DNA from: Rostratula benghalensis
Lineage: Eukaryota > Chordata > Aves > Charadriiformes > Rostratulidae
Direction: 5' to 3'
Length of the DNA: 64,000 nt
Assembly: GCA_013399305.1 (NCBI GenBank)
Contig: VXAI01000068.1
Span: 2,359,898-2,423,897 of the forward strand
In this document: piece after piece, positions 14,031-25,291 of the stretch
Position numbering within the stretch: the stretch's first letter is position 1
Layout: every line of letters begins with the position of its first letter
Translations under genes and position numbers: made by a program
The notes under the pieces: generated by a model
What the model was told of the DNA's origin: nothing
What the model saw: only the letters and a program-made list of their open reading frames with translations
Database searches by the model: none

Positions 14031-17000
14031 AGCTATAAGTCTGATTATAAAAAAAATGTAACTTTATACTCACACATACTGAATGAAAAAGTTAAATCCC
14101 ATTAAATAAAACAAAATAGATTCTAATTTATTTGGAAAACTTTCTACTGTGAATACAAAATTTTGCAATTCCTTGCTGCATCCATTGAACTGCTTAAAAT
14201 TTTCCTGAAATTATAGGAAATGAGGGCCTTTGATCAAAAATTTGTATATTGAAGTTCACATGCAGCTGCAGTGAAAATATTATTATCTGGCAGGTCTGCA
14301 TTTGTTTATAACTAGAAAATTTCACCTGTGCTATATTATGGATAGCAGATGCCAAGAAAGGGTTCTTAATGTGGAAAAGTGAGAATTTAGCCAGTGCTCT
14401 TGTGGAGTGGTTTTAAATGCTTACCATGGCTAAAACGTGTTTCTTCTCTCTAAATTTAAAGAATGCCAGGAAGAATCCGACTTGATCGCAGATAGACTAT
14501 TTTTAAAAATTTTCTTATTTAAGGAACGGGATAGTTGCACTACTAGAAATAAATCTGATCTGTGGCAACGCAAACTAAATTCTCTTGATTTAAATCCTCC
14601 ACGTTGCCACTTTGGTCAGCCAATGTCTACAGAGAAAAGGTTATACTGTAGTATAATTCCAGGTATTTAATACTATGTTATGTTTCTCTGCTGGTGTGTG
14701 GATTTTGAACCTGAAATATCAACCGATGAAATAGTTTGTCTGTGCTATAAGGCATGGGGTTTGAATCTTTGGAGCACTCTGGGAATTAGGTTTGTGATGG
14801 TGGACAATGATGGACTTGCACTGTCTGTATGGACTTATACACTGTCAAGTGAAGTTTGAAACAGTAGCATATAAATACAGGAAAAAAAAAAAAAAGGATG
14901 CCGAATCTGGAGGTGTTTGGCATTCGGACTTTTGTGATGTATTTAATTCAGTCTAAATTTGACAATTTTTTTAAAATTTAAATCACTAAGCTTTTTTACA
15001 GTAATGGAGACAAATAGCCAGTTTCAGGGGATGCAGTTCTCACTGGTTACGTTCTTTTAAATGTGCTTATGTTCTGAATAAAAGTTAATTGACAAGATTT
15101 TTTTCATGTAGACACCAATACATAGCACAAACAATGATATTCATATATTTATTGGTGGTTGTGCTGCAATTAGCCTGAATCCTTGCATGCAAATTCTGTG
15201 TTAATACATCTGAGCTGTAGCTTGAGTAAGATAATATTCTTTAAGTATCTTTTTGAAAGGATCTTTTAATCCCTCTAATGTGGCCACAGGACAGGAACTT
15301 ACCAGAACCTGAGAATAATGACAGTATTTCAGCTCTTTTATTAACAACTCAAAACCTTCAATGACTCATTAAAATATTCAGCCTGTGTCCAAGCTGTTAC
15401 AGGTTTGGGTAAACATGTATAAAATATGAGTTCGCTGGATCTCTTTGAAGCTTCCAGAAACCCATTTAAGTCAGATAAGTGTTTTCAAACCTTCACCTCA
15501 GTCTTCTGGCTTACTCTGTTAAATTAGGTAAAACCTGCTTTAAAGCAACTGGCCAAATTCCCAAGAATTAATTTTTTATGCTGTGTAGAACCTAAATACC
15601 TCTCTGCAAGCTTTGCCTCCCATCAGTGAAGCATAAAAAAATGTGAGAAACTTCACCTTCTCCTGGGTCATTAAGTCTAGATAACCTTCCTTTGGACACA
15701 TCAAATTACAAATCTTGGCTTTAGGAATAGCTGTTGAGTGTGTCTGGTATCACTCAACATATTTGGTTATTTGGTTATTTGTGGCTTTTTTAGCCAAGGT
15801 GCCGCTCATTTGGAAGTTTCAGGCTCAAAAGGACAAAGCCTGTAGATCATAGGTATAAGCTGCAAAAGCATCCCTGGTAAATGTGCAGTTACAAACATTT
15901 GCATCATTCTAGACCATTTCAGTTGTTATATTTGGAGTCAGATCATCAATAATACAGTTTCATTAAAAGACAATGTGCTTTAATGTCATTGCACTAAGGT
16001 ATTTTGGGTAACTCAAGTGAAATACATCAGATTAAACTATGTACCTGTATATTCACTTGCAGAGAGTTTGCACCATGTGCCTGGAAGGAAAACTACTGTT
16101 TCTTACAGACCTTCAAGTTGTTTTATTTCTGTTCTTAAATGCAAACTCATGCATTTAGTATCCTCATAAAGCTCAACGGGAGCTATAACATATGGGCCAT
16201 CCTTTAGTTCCTGCCCCCTGGAAAGCCAAAACTGAACAAAAATACCACCACTCCTCCTTTTCTCAGATTTATTTGCATTCTTTTTTTGAGGTGATCTGGT
16301 TTGCAAACAGAAGGTTGGCAGCTGAGAGAGGAAGCTCAGAAGTGTGAGAAGCAGCGGGATGCTGGGCAGGAGGGGTCCTGCTTTCTCCCAGAACCGGCAC
16401 TGCAGTGCCCTGCTCCATACAGGGATTGAGCATCTTCTGGTATTGCCCCTCTGGGAACTTTTGAGCAACCCTGGAAATTGCTCTTCATTCTGCCTTACTG
16501 GGATTGCCTGCTTTCTGGTTTCACATAAGTGTTCTCTAAACAAGTGGTTTCTCATGTTCATCTCTAGCTGTGCTGGAAAGAGTGACATACAAAATTGCTT
16601 TGGTATATTTGGCTGAATGCTTTTTAGTGTTATAATCACTGAAGGGTGGCAGGGAAGGCTTCTAATATATAGAAGATGTTTCAGCAGCTGTTAAAAGAGA
16701 GCCCAGGCATTGCATTTTCTGTGATCAGCAACAGATTTACCCTCAGTGAATATGTGTCTCTATCATTCACTGTTTACTTGTTGTTTTTTTTTTTTTAAAC
16801 TGGTATGCTCTTGGGACTTTCTGCTGTGTGTTGTAGAGGAAGCTGGTTCTCAGTTTTCTCCACAGGGACAATTTTTTCATCATTCGATAAGTTATGTCCT
16901 GGTTTTTGTAGTAGGGTTGTTTCATAGTGCAGGATTGTGCAGTCCTGCTTGGGTGCCCAGTCTGTTCTGTTCATTTGAGGGACATGCCAGGGGAGGCTGT

Positions 17001-17364
17001 GGGTGCCCTTTCCATAGTAAATGGGAAGATGAAAGTGAGTTAAACAGAAGGGAATGAGAAAACTAAGAATGCTTTAGGACTGGGCTGCTTTGCTGTTCTT
17101 TGAGATTGTTACTATCGGTGAGCACCACGGCATAATGAATAATCAATCTGGGAAAACTGCATCCCTGCTGCCAGCATGGAAACCAACACTGATTATTTAA
17201 CCCCTGAAACAGAAGTCTTCTGGTCATTTACCATGAGGCACTGATGCAGCCAGGGGACAAATATAATCAGAAAACACATAAACAATGGGAATTAAGGGAG
17301 AATTGACATTTAATTCTTTGCAAGAACCAGGAAACATGTTTTTTTTCTAATTTATCAGCAAATT

Positions 17365-18106
17365 GCACTTAAGCCACAACAACCCCATGCATCGCTACAG
17401 GCTTGGGGAAGTGTGGATGGAAAGCTCCCTGGCAGAAAAGGACCTGGGTGTTCTAACTGACAAGTGGTTGAACATGAGCCAGTTGTGCCCCAGGTGGCCA
17501 AGAAGGCCAATGCCATCCATCATGGCTTGTATAAGAAATAGTGTGACCAGCAGAAGCAGGGAGGTGATTGTCATCCTGTACTCAGCACTGGTGGGGCCAC
17601 ACCTTGAGTATTGTGTCCAGTTCTGGGCACCTCAACACAAGAGAGATGTCAAGGGGCTGAAACAAGTACAGAGGAGGGCAACAAACCTGGTGAGGGGCCT
17701 GGAGACCAAATCTTATGAAGAGCAGTTGAAGGAGCTGGGACTGTTTAGTTTGAGGAAGAGGAGGCTGAGGCAAGCTCTCTACAACTACTTGAAAGGGCAT
17801 TGTAGAGAGGTTGGTGCTGGTCTCTTCTCACAGGTGATTAGTGATAGAACAAGAGGGAATGGCTTCAATCAATGGTAGGTTTAGGCTGAACATGAGGAAA
17901 GAATTTTTTCCAGAAGGAGTGGACAGACCCTGGAATAGGCTGCCCAGGGAGGTGGTTGAGTCCCCATCCCTGAACGTGTTTAAGAGTGGTTTAGATGTGG
18001 TGCTGGGAGATTTGGTGTAGGGAAGGAATTTGTAGAGTAGGGCTGATGGTTGGACTTGATGATCCCAAGGGTCTCTTCCAACCTGAATGATTCTATGATT
18101 CTATGA
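17365..18106 (+). mobile_element. CR1 LINE, 5'-truncated, with ORF2 C-terminal remnant and intact 3' end
   Basis: About 742 bp of a CR1 element. It contains the C-terminal part of the reverse-transcriptase ORF ([45 protein letters not shown] and [13 protein letters not shown] are typical CR1 blocks), then the 3' UTR and a terminal ATTCTATGATTCTATGA. The frame at 17363-17878 is open for 171 codons but lacks the endonuclease and RT catalytic core, so the copy is dead. The element was 5'-truncated on insertion, as is usual for CR1, and lies sense to TMEM163. Confidence 0.95.
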
Positions 18107-20194
18107 AATGGGAAAGAATCATTTGGGTTAAATTCAAAGGAAAACTTCTGCACAAAGCCCTGAAATTCTACTGTTTCTGTAACAAGAAATTAGGAAAATC
18201 TTCAACCGATACATATTGTTGTAGTCCACAGAAGTGCATGATGTTATGGATCTAATCTTTGCAGCTGCTAAAGATTTGAGCACTTCAATAGATGTAAACA
18301 ACCCCCAGAAACATGAACTGAACAATAGACAAGGAAAGAAAGATACTTCTGGAAAGCTCTACCACTACCAATAAGAGAATTTGTTACCAGGCTGAATCTG
18401 CAAAGATTTTTAGAATATCTTGAGGACTTTTTTTTTTTTGTTTGTTTGTTATGGAGGAAGTGAAATAAATTGTGATTAAATAGTAGAGTAACTTGTTTAT
18501 GTCAATGATCTCAGATCTTTAAAAAATTGAAGAAAAAGGTAAAGCTGATGAACAGTTTTGGTGGGGTTGCACTTTCTCTTTGAAGGAAGGGAGTAGTATT
18601 AGTCTTGTTGCTTTTGTAGACATTCAGAAGGCAGAAGTTCCAGCCTTGTAGTCAGAGGGTAGTAGAGACAGACTGGAACATATAATTGTTGCTCTGACGT
18701 ATGTAGAATTTGTACAGAAAATGAATTCAGAAACTGGAAAAACAAGAAGCGTGAGAAGAATATTTTCTTGGTCTAAGTCGTGCCCCAGGCAGTGGTGGAG
18801 CTGAGGACATGATCTCTGGCTCCTTTAGCACCCCCTTCACCAAGTCACATCCCACAGCTGAGTCTTCCCCAAGGACAGAAGTCTCCTAGGACTCTGCTGC
18901 AGTTCTTCCTGCGCCGAGTCACTGTGACACCGTTCAGGCAGGTGGAAAAATGAACCCTCTGAGGGACTTTACAGATCGATCACAAATTCTAAAGATCCAG
19001 GTTTAATATATGTTGAACTGAAGCCACTGCTTCTACGTGGTTAGATATATACCTAACAGTATATGGTATTGCTCCGAAGTAAGGGTCTTTACCATGTTGA
19101 TGCTGAAGATTTTGTATAAGTAGGGTTGGTAAAGTTATTCCAACAACTTTGGAATAGAAATACGATGTAGGAACATGACACTGATGGATAGCACTGGATC
19201 TGCCCATGTAGATTAGATATCTAGCAGACTTGTGTCGGAGAGATGGGATGTTTAGCACCCATCTGTAGCTACTGTGCTGATTGCAGAAATTCTGGGCGTA
19301 TGCATAAAAATCCATATATTTTGCTTTAGTAGAGTTCCAGGGAGGAGAGGAGGTGCCTGGGGAAATGTATGTGTGCTTGTTGGCCCTGGTCTACAGTGTT
19401 TTTTACAAGTATAATGGTATCAGAGTGATGTCTGTTCTTTCCCTTCAGTTGTTGTGAGAGATTTTTAGAAAATATTACTCATTTGGTTTTCTCGTGGAAT
19501 GGACTTATTTTGAAATATTTATCGTAATATTAGTTTTTGATGTTTTACCAACTCTGGGCAATGAAAACAGACTCTATTTCAGTTTCACTTTGGATTCAAA
19601 ACAACTTCCAGTTTGTCTTGCTTGTGACTCTGCACAACCTGCAAGATAGGCATGGCAATATATATATAGAAATAAACTCAACACTTTTGTTGATGTTCAG
19701 ATTGCTGACCTGATTTCTGGTAAGTGCAGGCCATTTGCTTTGAAGCCATGCTATTTTATGTACTGACACCTAGGTGTGTCTTTCAAAAAGACTAATTTCA
19801 AAGCAAACATGATGGAGTGATTGTCCCATCAAGTGGAGCTTCCTAAAAATAGTTTCCCCCTCTCTGAATAGGTAAGAAGAGATTTTTATGGCAGACAGAG
19901 GAGCTGTTTGTAAGTTCCATCTCTCATTTGTTACCAGACTGATCCTAGAGATCTCTGGTTGGGAAAACTGTAGGTAGAGTCACATTGTCCTAGTTTTTGC
20001 CTCCTGCATTTTTGCACAAATGTACCAGGGTGCTCTCCCAGTGCAGAGAAGGAAAGGAGAGGCCCCAGGGTCACTGAGGGGTCCTGGCTCTCCAGGAACA
20101 CATTTCAGATGGATTAAACCTGGCAAAGGCTGGTGAGAGACGAGATGGATGAAGAGTTAAATTGGAATGGTTTTGTACCATTGGAGCACTACTT

Positions 20195-20772
20195 ACAGAA
20201 TCATAGAATGGTTTGGGTTGGAAGAGCCTTAAAGATCCTCTGTTTCAAACCCACCTGCCATGGACATGGACACCTTCCACTAGACTGGATTGCTCAAAGC
20301 CCCATCCAGCCTGGTCTTGATCGCTTCTAGGAATGAAGAATCCAGAGCTTATCTGGGCAACCTCTTCCAGTGTCTCACCACCCTCAGTGTGAAAAATTTC
20401 TTCTTGATATCTAATCTGAATCTCTTTTCAGTGAGAAGCCATTACCCATTGTCCTATCACTACATGCTCTTGCAAAAAGTCCCTCTCCAGCTTTCTTGCA
20501 GTCCCCCTTTGGGTATTGGAAGGCCACTATAAGTTCTCCCTGGAGCTTTCTCTAATCCAGGCTGAACAACCTCAACTCTCTCAGCCTGTCCTTATAGGAG
20601 AGGTGCTCCAGCCCCCTGATCATCTCCAGGTCCCTCCTCTGGACCCAATCCAAAATGTCCTTCTTGTGCTGATGACTCCAGAGCTGGATGCAGTAGACCC
20701 CAGATTGCACCAGGGCAGAGTCTACCTGGGGTCTCACAGGGCAAAGCAGAGAGGCAAAATCATCTCCCTCAT
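20195..20772 (-). mobile_element. CR1 LINE fragment, antisense
   Basis: It begins with the antisense CR1 3' terminus (ATCATAGAATGGTTTGGGTTGG) and continues through the 3' UTR into decayed ORF2 (LEHLSYKDRLRELRLFSLD readable on the minus strand at 20552-20737). It is 5'-truncated with several frame breaks. Confidence 0.95.
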
Positions 20773-22668
20773 ACTCGTACGATTTTTCTGATGCACAGGG
20801 AAATGAATAAACCCCTTATTTAGATGAGGGTAGAATGTGTGGGAATGGGGGTATGTTTCTTTGTTTGGGATCACTTTAGGGTGAAGAAATTAGAGCAAAA
20901 TCTGACCTATGGGTTGGCAGACTTCACAAACTGATGTTGCTGTGCAGGTGGAGGCAGTGCCAGATTTGTGCCTTACTGTGCTGGCTCTATTTTTAGTTTC
21001 TGACTGCTTGCAAGTTCTGTCTACAAATGTCGGGAAAATGCATTAGGATTATCTGCTTTATTGTAGAGGTAATAAAACGCTGTCCAATTTAGCCAATAAA
21101 ATAGCTAAAAGTAGGCTCCCACTGTCATGGCAGTGTAGCTGCTACGTCTATGCAGTGGCTCTACAGGATTTTGAAGCTGCCTGCTCTGTTCTTTTTTGCT
21201 TCCCTCTATTGTACTGATTCACTATGGAGAGTAGGAATCTCTGGCCTTTTTTCTACATCAGAGGCCCATCTGTGAATGTGAAGATGAGTATTAAGAAGAA
21301 GGAAGGTGAGGGTTCAGCAAAAGCTCTATGATCCTTCCTTCAGAGACATACATGGCTCCTGGAGCACAGCAGTGATACTGGAGGCATGAGGACCACTGGT
21401 TATTCCTTTGTCCAGAGTCTCAAGTTCTTGGATGCTAAGCAGTCTAAGAAGTCCCTAAAAGTCCTTCCAGCTTCAGTGCCTTGAAGGGGAGCCAGTCATT
21501 GTCTTTAGAGGCTGTGATCAGTCTGTGGCAACCTCTATTGGTTGGTACTCTCTATGCCAATATTACAGTTATTTTCTCTGCCACAGAGTCTAAATTCATG
21601 GGCAAACATCCCCTTTAAACTGGGGTGTCTTACTGGTGAGCTTTATGACTGTACTTGTCAGCTGTAAGTATTAGTGTACTTAAGTCAGGGCTGATGGTGC
21701 TTTAACCGTGTTACTCGTCTCTGAAAGAAAGACAAATGGGTTATTTTCCCCATTAGAAAACCAGCATGTAAATAAACAGTGTAAAATATATACCTTTCCA
21801 GTGCCTAAATGGTCATTACTACTTTCATTATGGTCTTTTAGTATTGCAGGTTTGTATAGAGGGTACCAGTCCTTCTTCCACTCAAATTTACTATCTAGCA
21901 AAAAAGGTGAAGTAGATTTGTGACCCTGTTGATGAATGCTTGTTTTTCATTGCTGTTTTAGGTAGCTCAGGCCAAATGAATTGTGTGTTAGGGTTGTGGG
22001 TATTCACTGTGGCAGAATCCATAAAAATAAAGACAGTTCTTGTGCTAGAGACCTTATGCTTTAAATCTACCAAATAATGTCCCCTGAGGTATTCTTAAGG
22101 TGTTGTTGTCTGTATGCGCTTCTTCACCTGTCAAAATTCTATCTTCACTTTTAAGGGCACCATAGAGTTAATTTGTATAAGTCTGCATTACAGGCAGGCA
22201 ATTCAGGAAAAAAAAACCAGAGGAGCTAATTCCAGCACAGGGGCAGGCTAGAAATAGAAGGAGGAGTAAAAGTGTGGCTTTGAACTGCATCATATGAAAG
22301 CAGTAACGACAGGAACATTGCAAACTTGTGTGTACCTGTGAGTGCTGATATCTTTTTTTTGATGCAAGTTCTGCAGTTTTTGAAACTGTATGACTCTAAG
22401 GAGGCACACAATGAAAATTTGATAGATGTTGGATAATTATGCAGGGAAGTGTTCAAATTTGCAGCTGGATCACTGCAAGCCAGTGTCAGCTTGTCAAGTG
22501 TAGCTCTTGCCTGGGAAGTCTGACCAAGATATACAGCCTCTTTTTTCACCTAGGAGATGAAGTGTGGGAAATCATGATTTAACAATGAGAGGGAGATGTG
22601 AATCCATACTAACTGTTTCAGCACTCTTCAACTTGGAGAAAATGGGAATCTGGAAATGAACTTGGAGA

Positions 22669-22776
22669 CTTTGAGCAGCCTGGTCTAGTGGGAGGTGTTC
22701 CTGCTCATGGCAGGAAATTTGGAACTAGCTGATCTTTAAGATCCCTTACAACACTAAACATTCTATGATTCTATGA
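22669..22776 (+). mobile_element. CR1 3'-end fragment
   Basis: TTGAGCAGCCTGGTCTAGTG, then GGAGGTGTTCCTGC and a terminal ATTCTATGATTCTATGA, form the last 108 bp of a CR1. It is sense to TMEM163 and 1.25 kb upstream of the 44-nt exon. Confidence 0.9.
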
Positions 22777-23067
22777 CTTTTCTTTGTGCTTTGGCCAATC
22801 GTAATGACAGAGGCCAAATATTTGTGATATCTGGCGTGCTTGTGGCCACAGCTGTCTTAGATCAATAAAAAAAGGATTTTTTTTTTGAAGATTTTAATTT
22901 GTGTTTATCCAGATAAGTGCCACAGAACTGCAGCTTGCTGTTACTGAAAAGAACAGTCAAACCATTAGTGCCTCTGTTCTGCCAAGCTGTTCTAACAAAT
23001 ACTGGAATACTGAAAATTAGATATTGTGTTTGTCAAGATTGACAAAGATTGACAAAGGTGTTGAAGA

Positions 23068-23102
23068 GTCTGTTTTTTTGTTTTGTTTTGTTTTGTTTTT
23101 GT
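23068..23102. repeat. (TTTTG)n low-complexity repeat
   Basis: Several GTTTT units in tandem (TTTTTTTGTTTTGTTTTG and so on). Confidence 0.85.
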
Positions 23103-24024
23103 TCAAGTACTTTTATTTTTACAAAAATTATTTTTTCTTAGCAAGTTAGCTGATATCTGTTCATAAAAGAGTGGAAAATTAATCCCTTTAGGCTTTATTC
23201 TGTGAAGTTCCATCTTCAGGTGGTGGTCGCTTCCATTGCTGTCTGCTTTTTCCCTGGTATTCCTCTGGGCTACTGGAAGGTATTTTCCCTTGCACAGTAC
23301 TACCTAGGCTTGGGAACTGTGAGATGATAGAATTAGGATGTACAGAGTAAAATTACAAATTATTTTTTCTAGGTTTTAGTCCATTTATAAAAACTACTGC
23401 TATGCTCTTGGGACTGTACTGTGTGCTGTAGTCTTCTTTATTTTTTTAGGGTCAGTATGCAGTCAAAATCAGAGCTGGTCCTAATTTTTTCTCCTAATGC
23501 TTTTTCCATTAGAAATCTGATGGAATTTGAAGTATTTCTTTGAGGCTGTGTGAATTACCCTTTTTGTTAAAAAGATGGCAGTCAAGAAGTCTGAGTGGTC
23601 CTGCATAGTTTCCTGTTAGCCAGTTCAGGTTGATTTTGGTGCCTCGCTGGAGCATGGAGTGCTTTGAGACATGAGAAGTTTTCTTAGATTTTGCAATTGT
23701 GTTCTCAACATATTTTTACTCAAAACTGTGTCTGAAATGCAGCATGTTTCATAAAGACGCTGTTTCTGGATGCTACGCCAAGGTCTGCTCCGTTAAGGTT
23801 TTGGAAGAAAGAAAAGCATCTCTCAAGTGACCATTTCCTGCTGTGCGAGGCCCTGTGGACCACTTTTAAGTGTCATCCACATCATTCTAGTGGGAACTGG
23901 GTGAAACTAAGCCTGTATGTTGAAACTAGTTTTGTAGCTCTCGGACAAGAGATAAAGAAAAGATTAAAAAAAAAATAAATTTAAAGATTTAAAGTGATTC
24001 TAAATAGTGTTTTCTTTTCTTTAG

Positions 24025-24068
24025 CTGTCTCCGTAATGAGATACAGCGCATCATCATTTGGATTTGCT
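24025..24068 (+). CDS. TMEM163: TMEM163 coding exon (probably exon 3), about residues 108-122
   Basis: This 44-nt exon starts with the last two bases of a split codon (phase 2) and then encodes VSVMRYSASSFGFA, which matches the TMEM163 segment at the end of TM1 and the start of TM2. The acceptor is a pyrimidine-rich TTTCTTTTCTTTAG and the donor is GTAAGTA, close to consensus. The exon is too short for ORF finders and is recognised only from the protein family and its perfect phase fit to the next exon (phase 0 junction). With such a small exon, inclusion may depend on its strong splice sites. Skipping it would shift the reading frame, since 44 is not a multiple of three. Confidence 0.95.
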
Positions 24069-25199
24069 GTAAGTAGAGATATAATTTAAATATTCCCTAC
24101 CTTTTTTCCATTGGCTTTTTCTGAACATAAAATACTGTACTTTTTCTTACTGTAAATTCATGGCAAGGTGTGCAAAGGCAATGATGGATTAGAAAAAAAA
24201 TACTGTTGAAGTCATACCTTGGAGAGGATAGTTGATAGAATAGTAGATACTTTCATCATACTTCTTCAATATAAGATTATTAGTCTTATATTGGAGTTAA
24301 TACCAATATAATCTCATTGTTGATAGATACTATCAACCAGATATGGTTTTTCTTCTACAAAAACTCTCAGTTTAATCAGTTCTGGTTTTGAACTGGAGCC
24401 AATTTCTGAAGTTCCTTTCTGAACTTTGTGTGAACCTTTTCCTATTAAGTCAGTGGTAAAACTCCAGTTGACTTGAAGATGACAGCTTTCTTGCCTAGCA
24501 GTTCAAATGAGTTTCCTGATCAGTGGCAGAGCAAAAAATTCCTAATGACAAACAAAATGAGTAATTTCAAATAATTTGTCTCTTGCTTTCAAATTTGAAG
24601 GTTATACTGAGCCTGTAGAAAGTCTGACCTAAGCACGAATGTTCTTACACTGGGACAAGCCTGTTTTTTGGTGCTACCTGACATCATGTCTTCATTAACT
24701 GGAAATACAACCATGGCAATTTTGCTGATGATACAGCATAATATGAAATCTGGATATTTTTTTTTGAAAAAAAAAAATAAAAAATTTGCTTGGTTTAAAA
24801 CAAAACCTATTGCAGAAAATGAGTCACTTTGCAGGAAAAAGGAATGCTTGTCAGGCATTTTCAAACACTTTCTTTTTAGAGTCTTTGCATAAAAATCACG
24901 TTAGCATTTTAACTCTTGTGGTACTACAGTGGCACATTATGGTGGATTTTTTTTCTTCTCATCTCCACAGGTGATAGATTACAAATAAAAAAAAAATAAT
25001 CCCTTGATTGACTTCCTGAGCTCTGAAGTGTATCATTGTGTAATAATACATGGCAAAAATGTGAAGATCAATTTAATAAATGTAAATCCTGCTTTCATGA
25101 GAGTGGTTTATTTGAAGCAGCCTTGTGCCTGTGCAGCAGGGTAGTAAATGCATCACTGTTAGTGCAGGGCACATTTAACTGACTCTGTATCTCTTTCAG
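24069..25199 (+). other. TMEM163: TMEM163 intron between the 44-nt and 92-nt exons
   Basis: This 1131-bp GT-AG intron has donor GTAAGTA and acceptor TATCTCTTTCAG. It holds no gene. Its notable content is a cluster of overlapping inverted repeats at 24231-24337, plus several A- and T-runs around 24760-24785 and 24985. Confidence 0.9.
24231..24337. repeat. Cluster of overlapping inverted repeats
   Basis: Three perfect stem-loops lie within 107 bp. CAATATAAGA (24267-24276) pairs with TCTTATATTG (24284-24293) across a 7-nt loop and extends three more pairs with one G-T wobble. TTATATTGG (24286-24294) also pairs with CCAATATAA (24303-24311). GTTGATAG (24319-24326) pairs with CTATCAAC (24330-24337) across 3 nt, and a second GTTGATAG at 24231-24238 can pair with the same right arm. 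It could be a foldback or MITE-like remnant. No family is recognised. Confidence 0.75.
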
Positions 25200-25291
25200 T
25201 TTGATGCTACGCTGGATGTTTTGTCATCAGCGATAGTTTTGTGGCGTTACAGCAACGCAGCTGCTGTGCATTCTGCACACAGGGAGTATAT
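25200..25291 (+). CDS. TMEM163: TMEM163 coding exon (probably exon 4), residues 123-152, zinc-site helix
   Basis: This 92-nt exon begins FDATLDVLSSAIVLWRYSNA and ends in REY plus two bases of an isoleucine codon. It covers TM2 and the following loop. The two aspartates of the D-x-x-x-D pair are encoded at 25203-25205 and 25215-25217. They fall on human positions 124 and 128, which mutational work in the literature ties to zinc binding and transport. The residue between them at position 126 reads Thr (ACG), where I remember Ile in human. The acceptor is CTCTTTCAG and the donor GTAAGTA. The phase 2 junction completes with the first base of the next exon. Confidence 0.97.

Larger units (their letters stand above)
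1..24024 (+). other. TMEM163: TMEM163 intron upstream of the first visible exon (probably intron 2), 3' part
   Basis: This 24-kb stretch has no exon that I can support. It starts in a 20-base poly(T) run and ends in a TTTCTTTTCTTTAG acceptor. It holds four CR1 fragments, a pair of MIR-like fossils, a TATC microsatellite and several homopolymer runs. Open frames here are short, lack family similarity and have no convincing splice context, so I read them as chance. The longest minus-strand frames (near 2.1-2.5 kb, 9.1-9.5 kb and 16.1-16.6 kb) are discussed as findings. I looked for the preceding TMEM163 exon, which should end in the first membrane helix, and did not find it. Confidence 0.75.

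Noticed and set aside
18989..19315. 108-codon minus-strand ATG frame
   Set aside because: No domain, no splice sites and no conserved motif. Treated as chance.
20290..20791. Plus-strand frames of 80 and 91 codons
   Set aside because: They lie in the antisense of a CR1 element and have no coding meaning.
1..24024. Search for the preceding TMEM163 exon (first membrane helix)
   Set aside because: No sequence encoding the expected hydrophobic helix with a donor in the required phase was recognised. It is probably upstream of the window.
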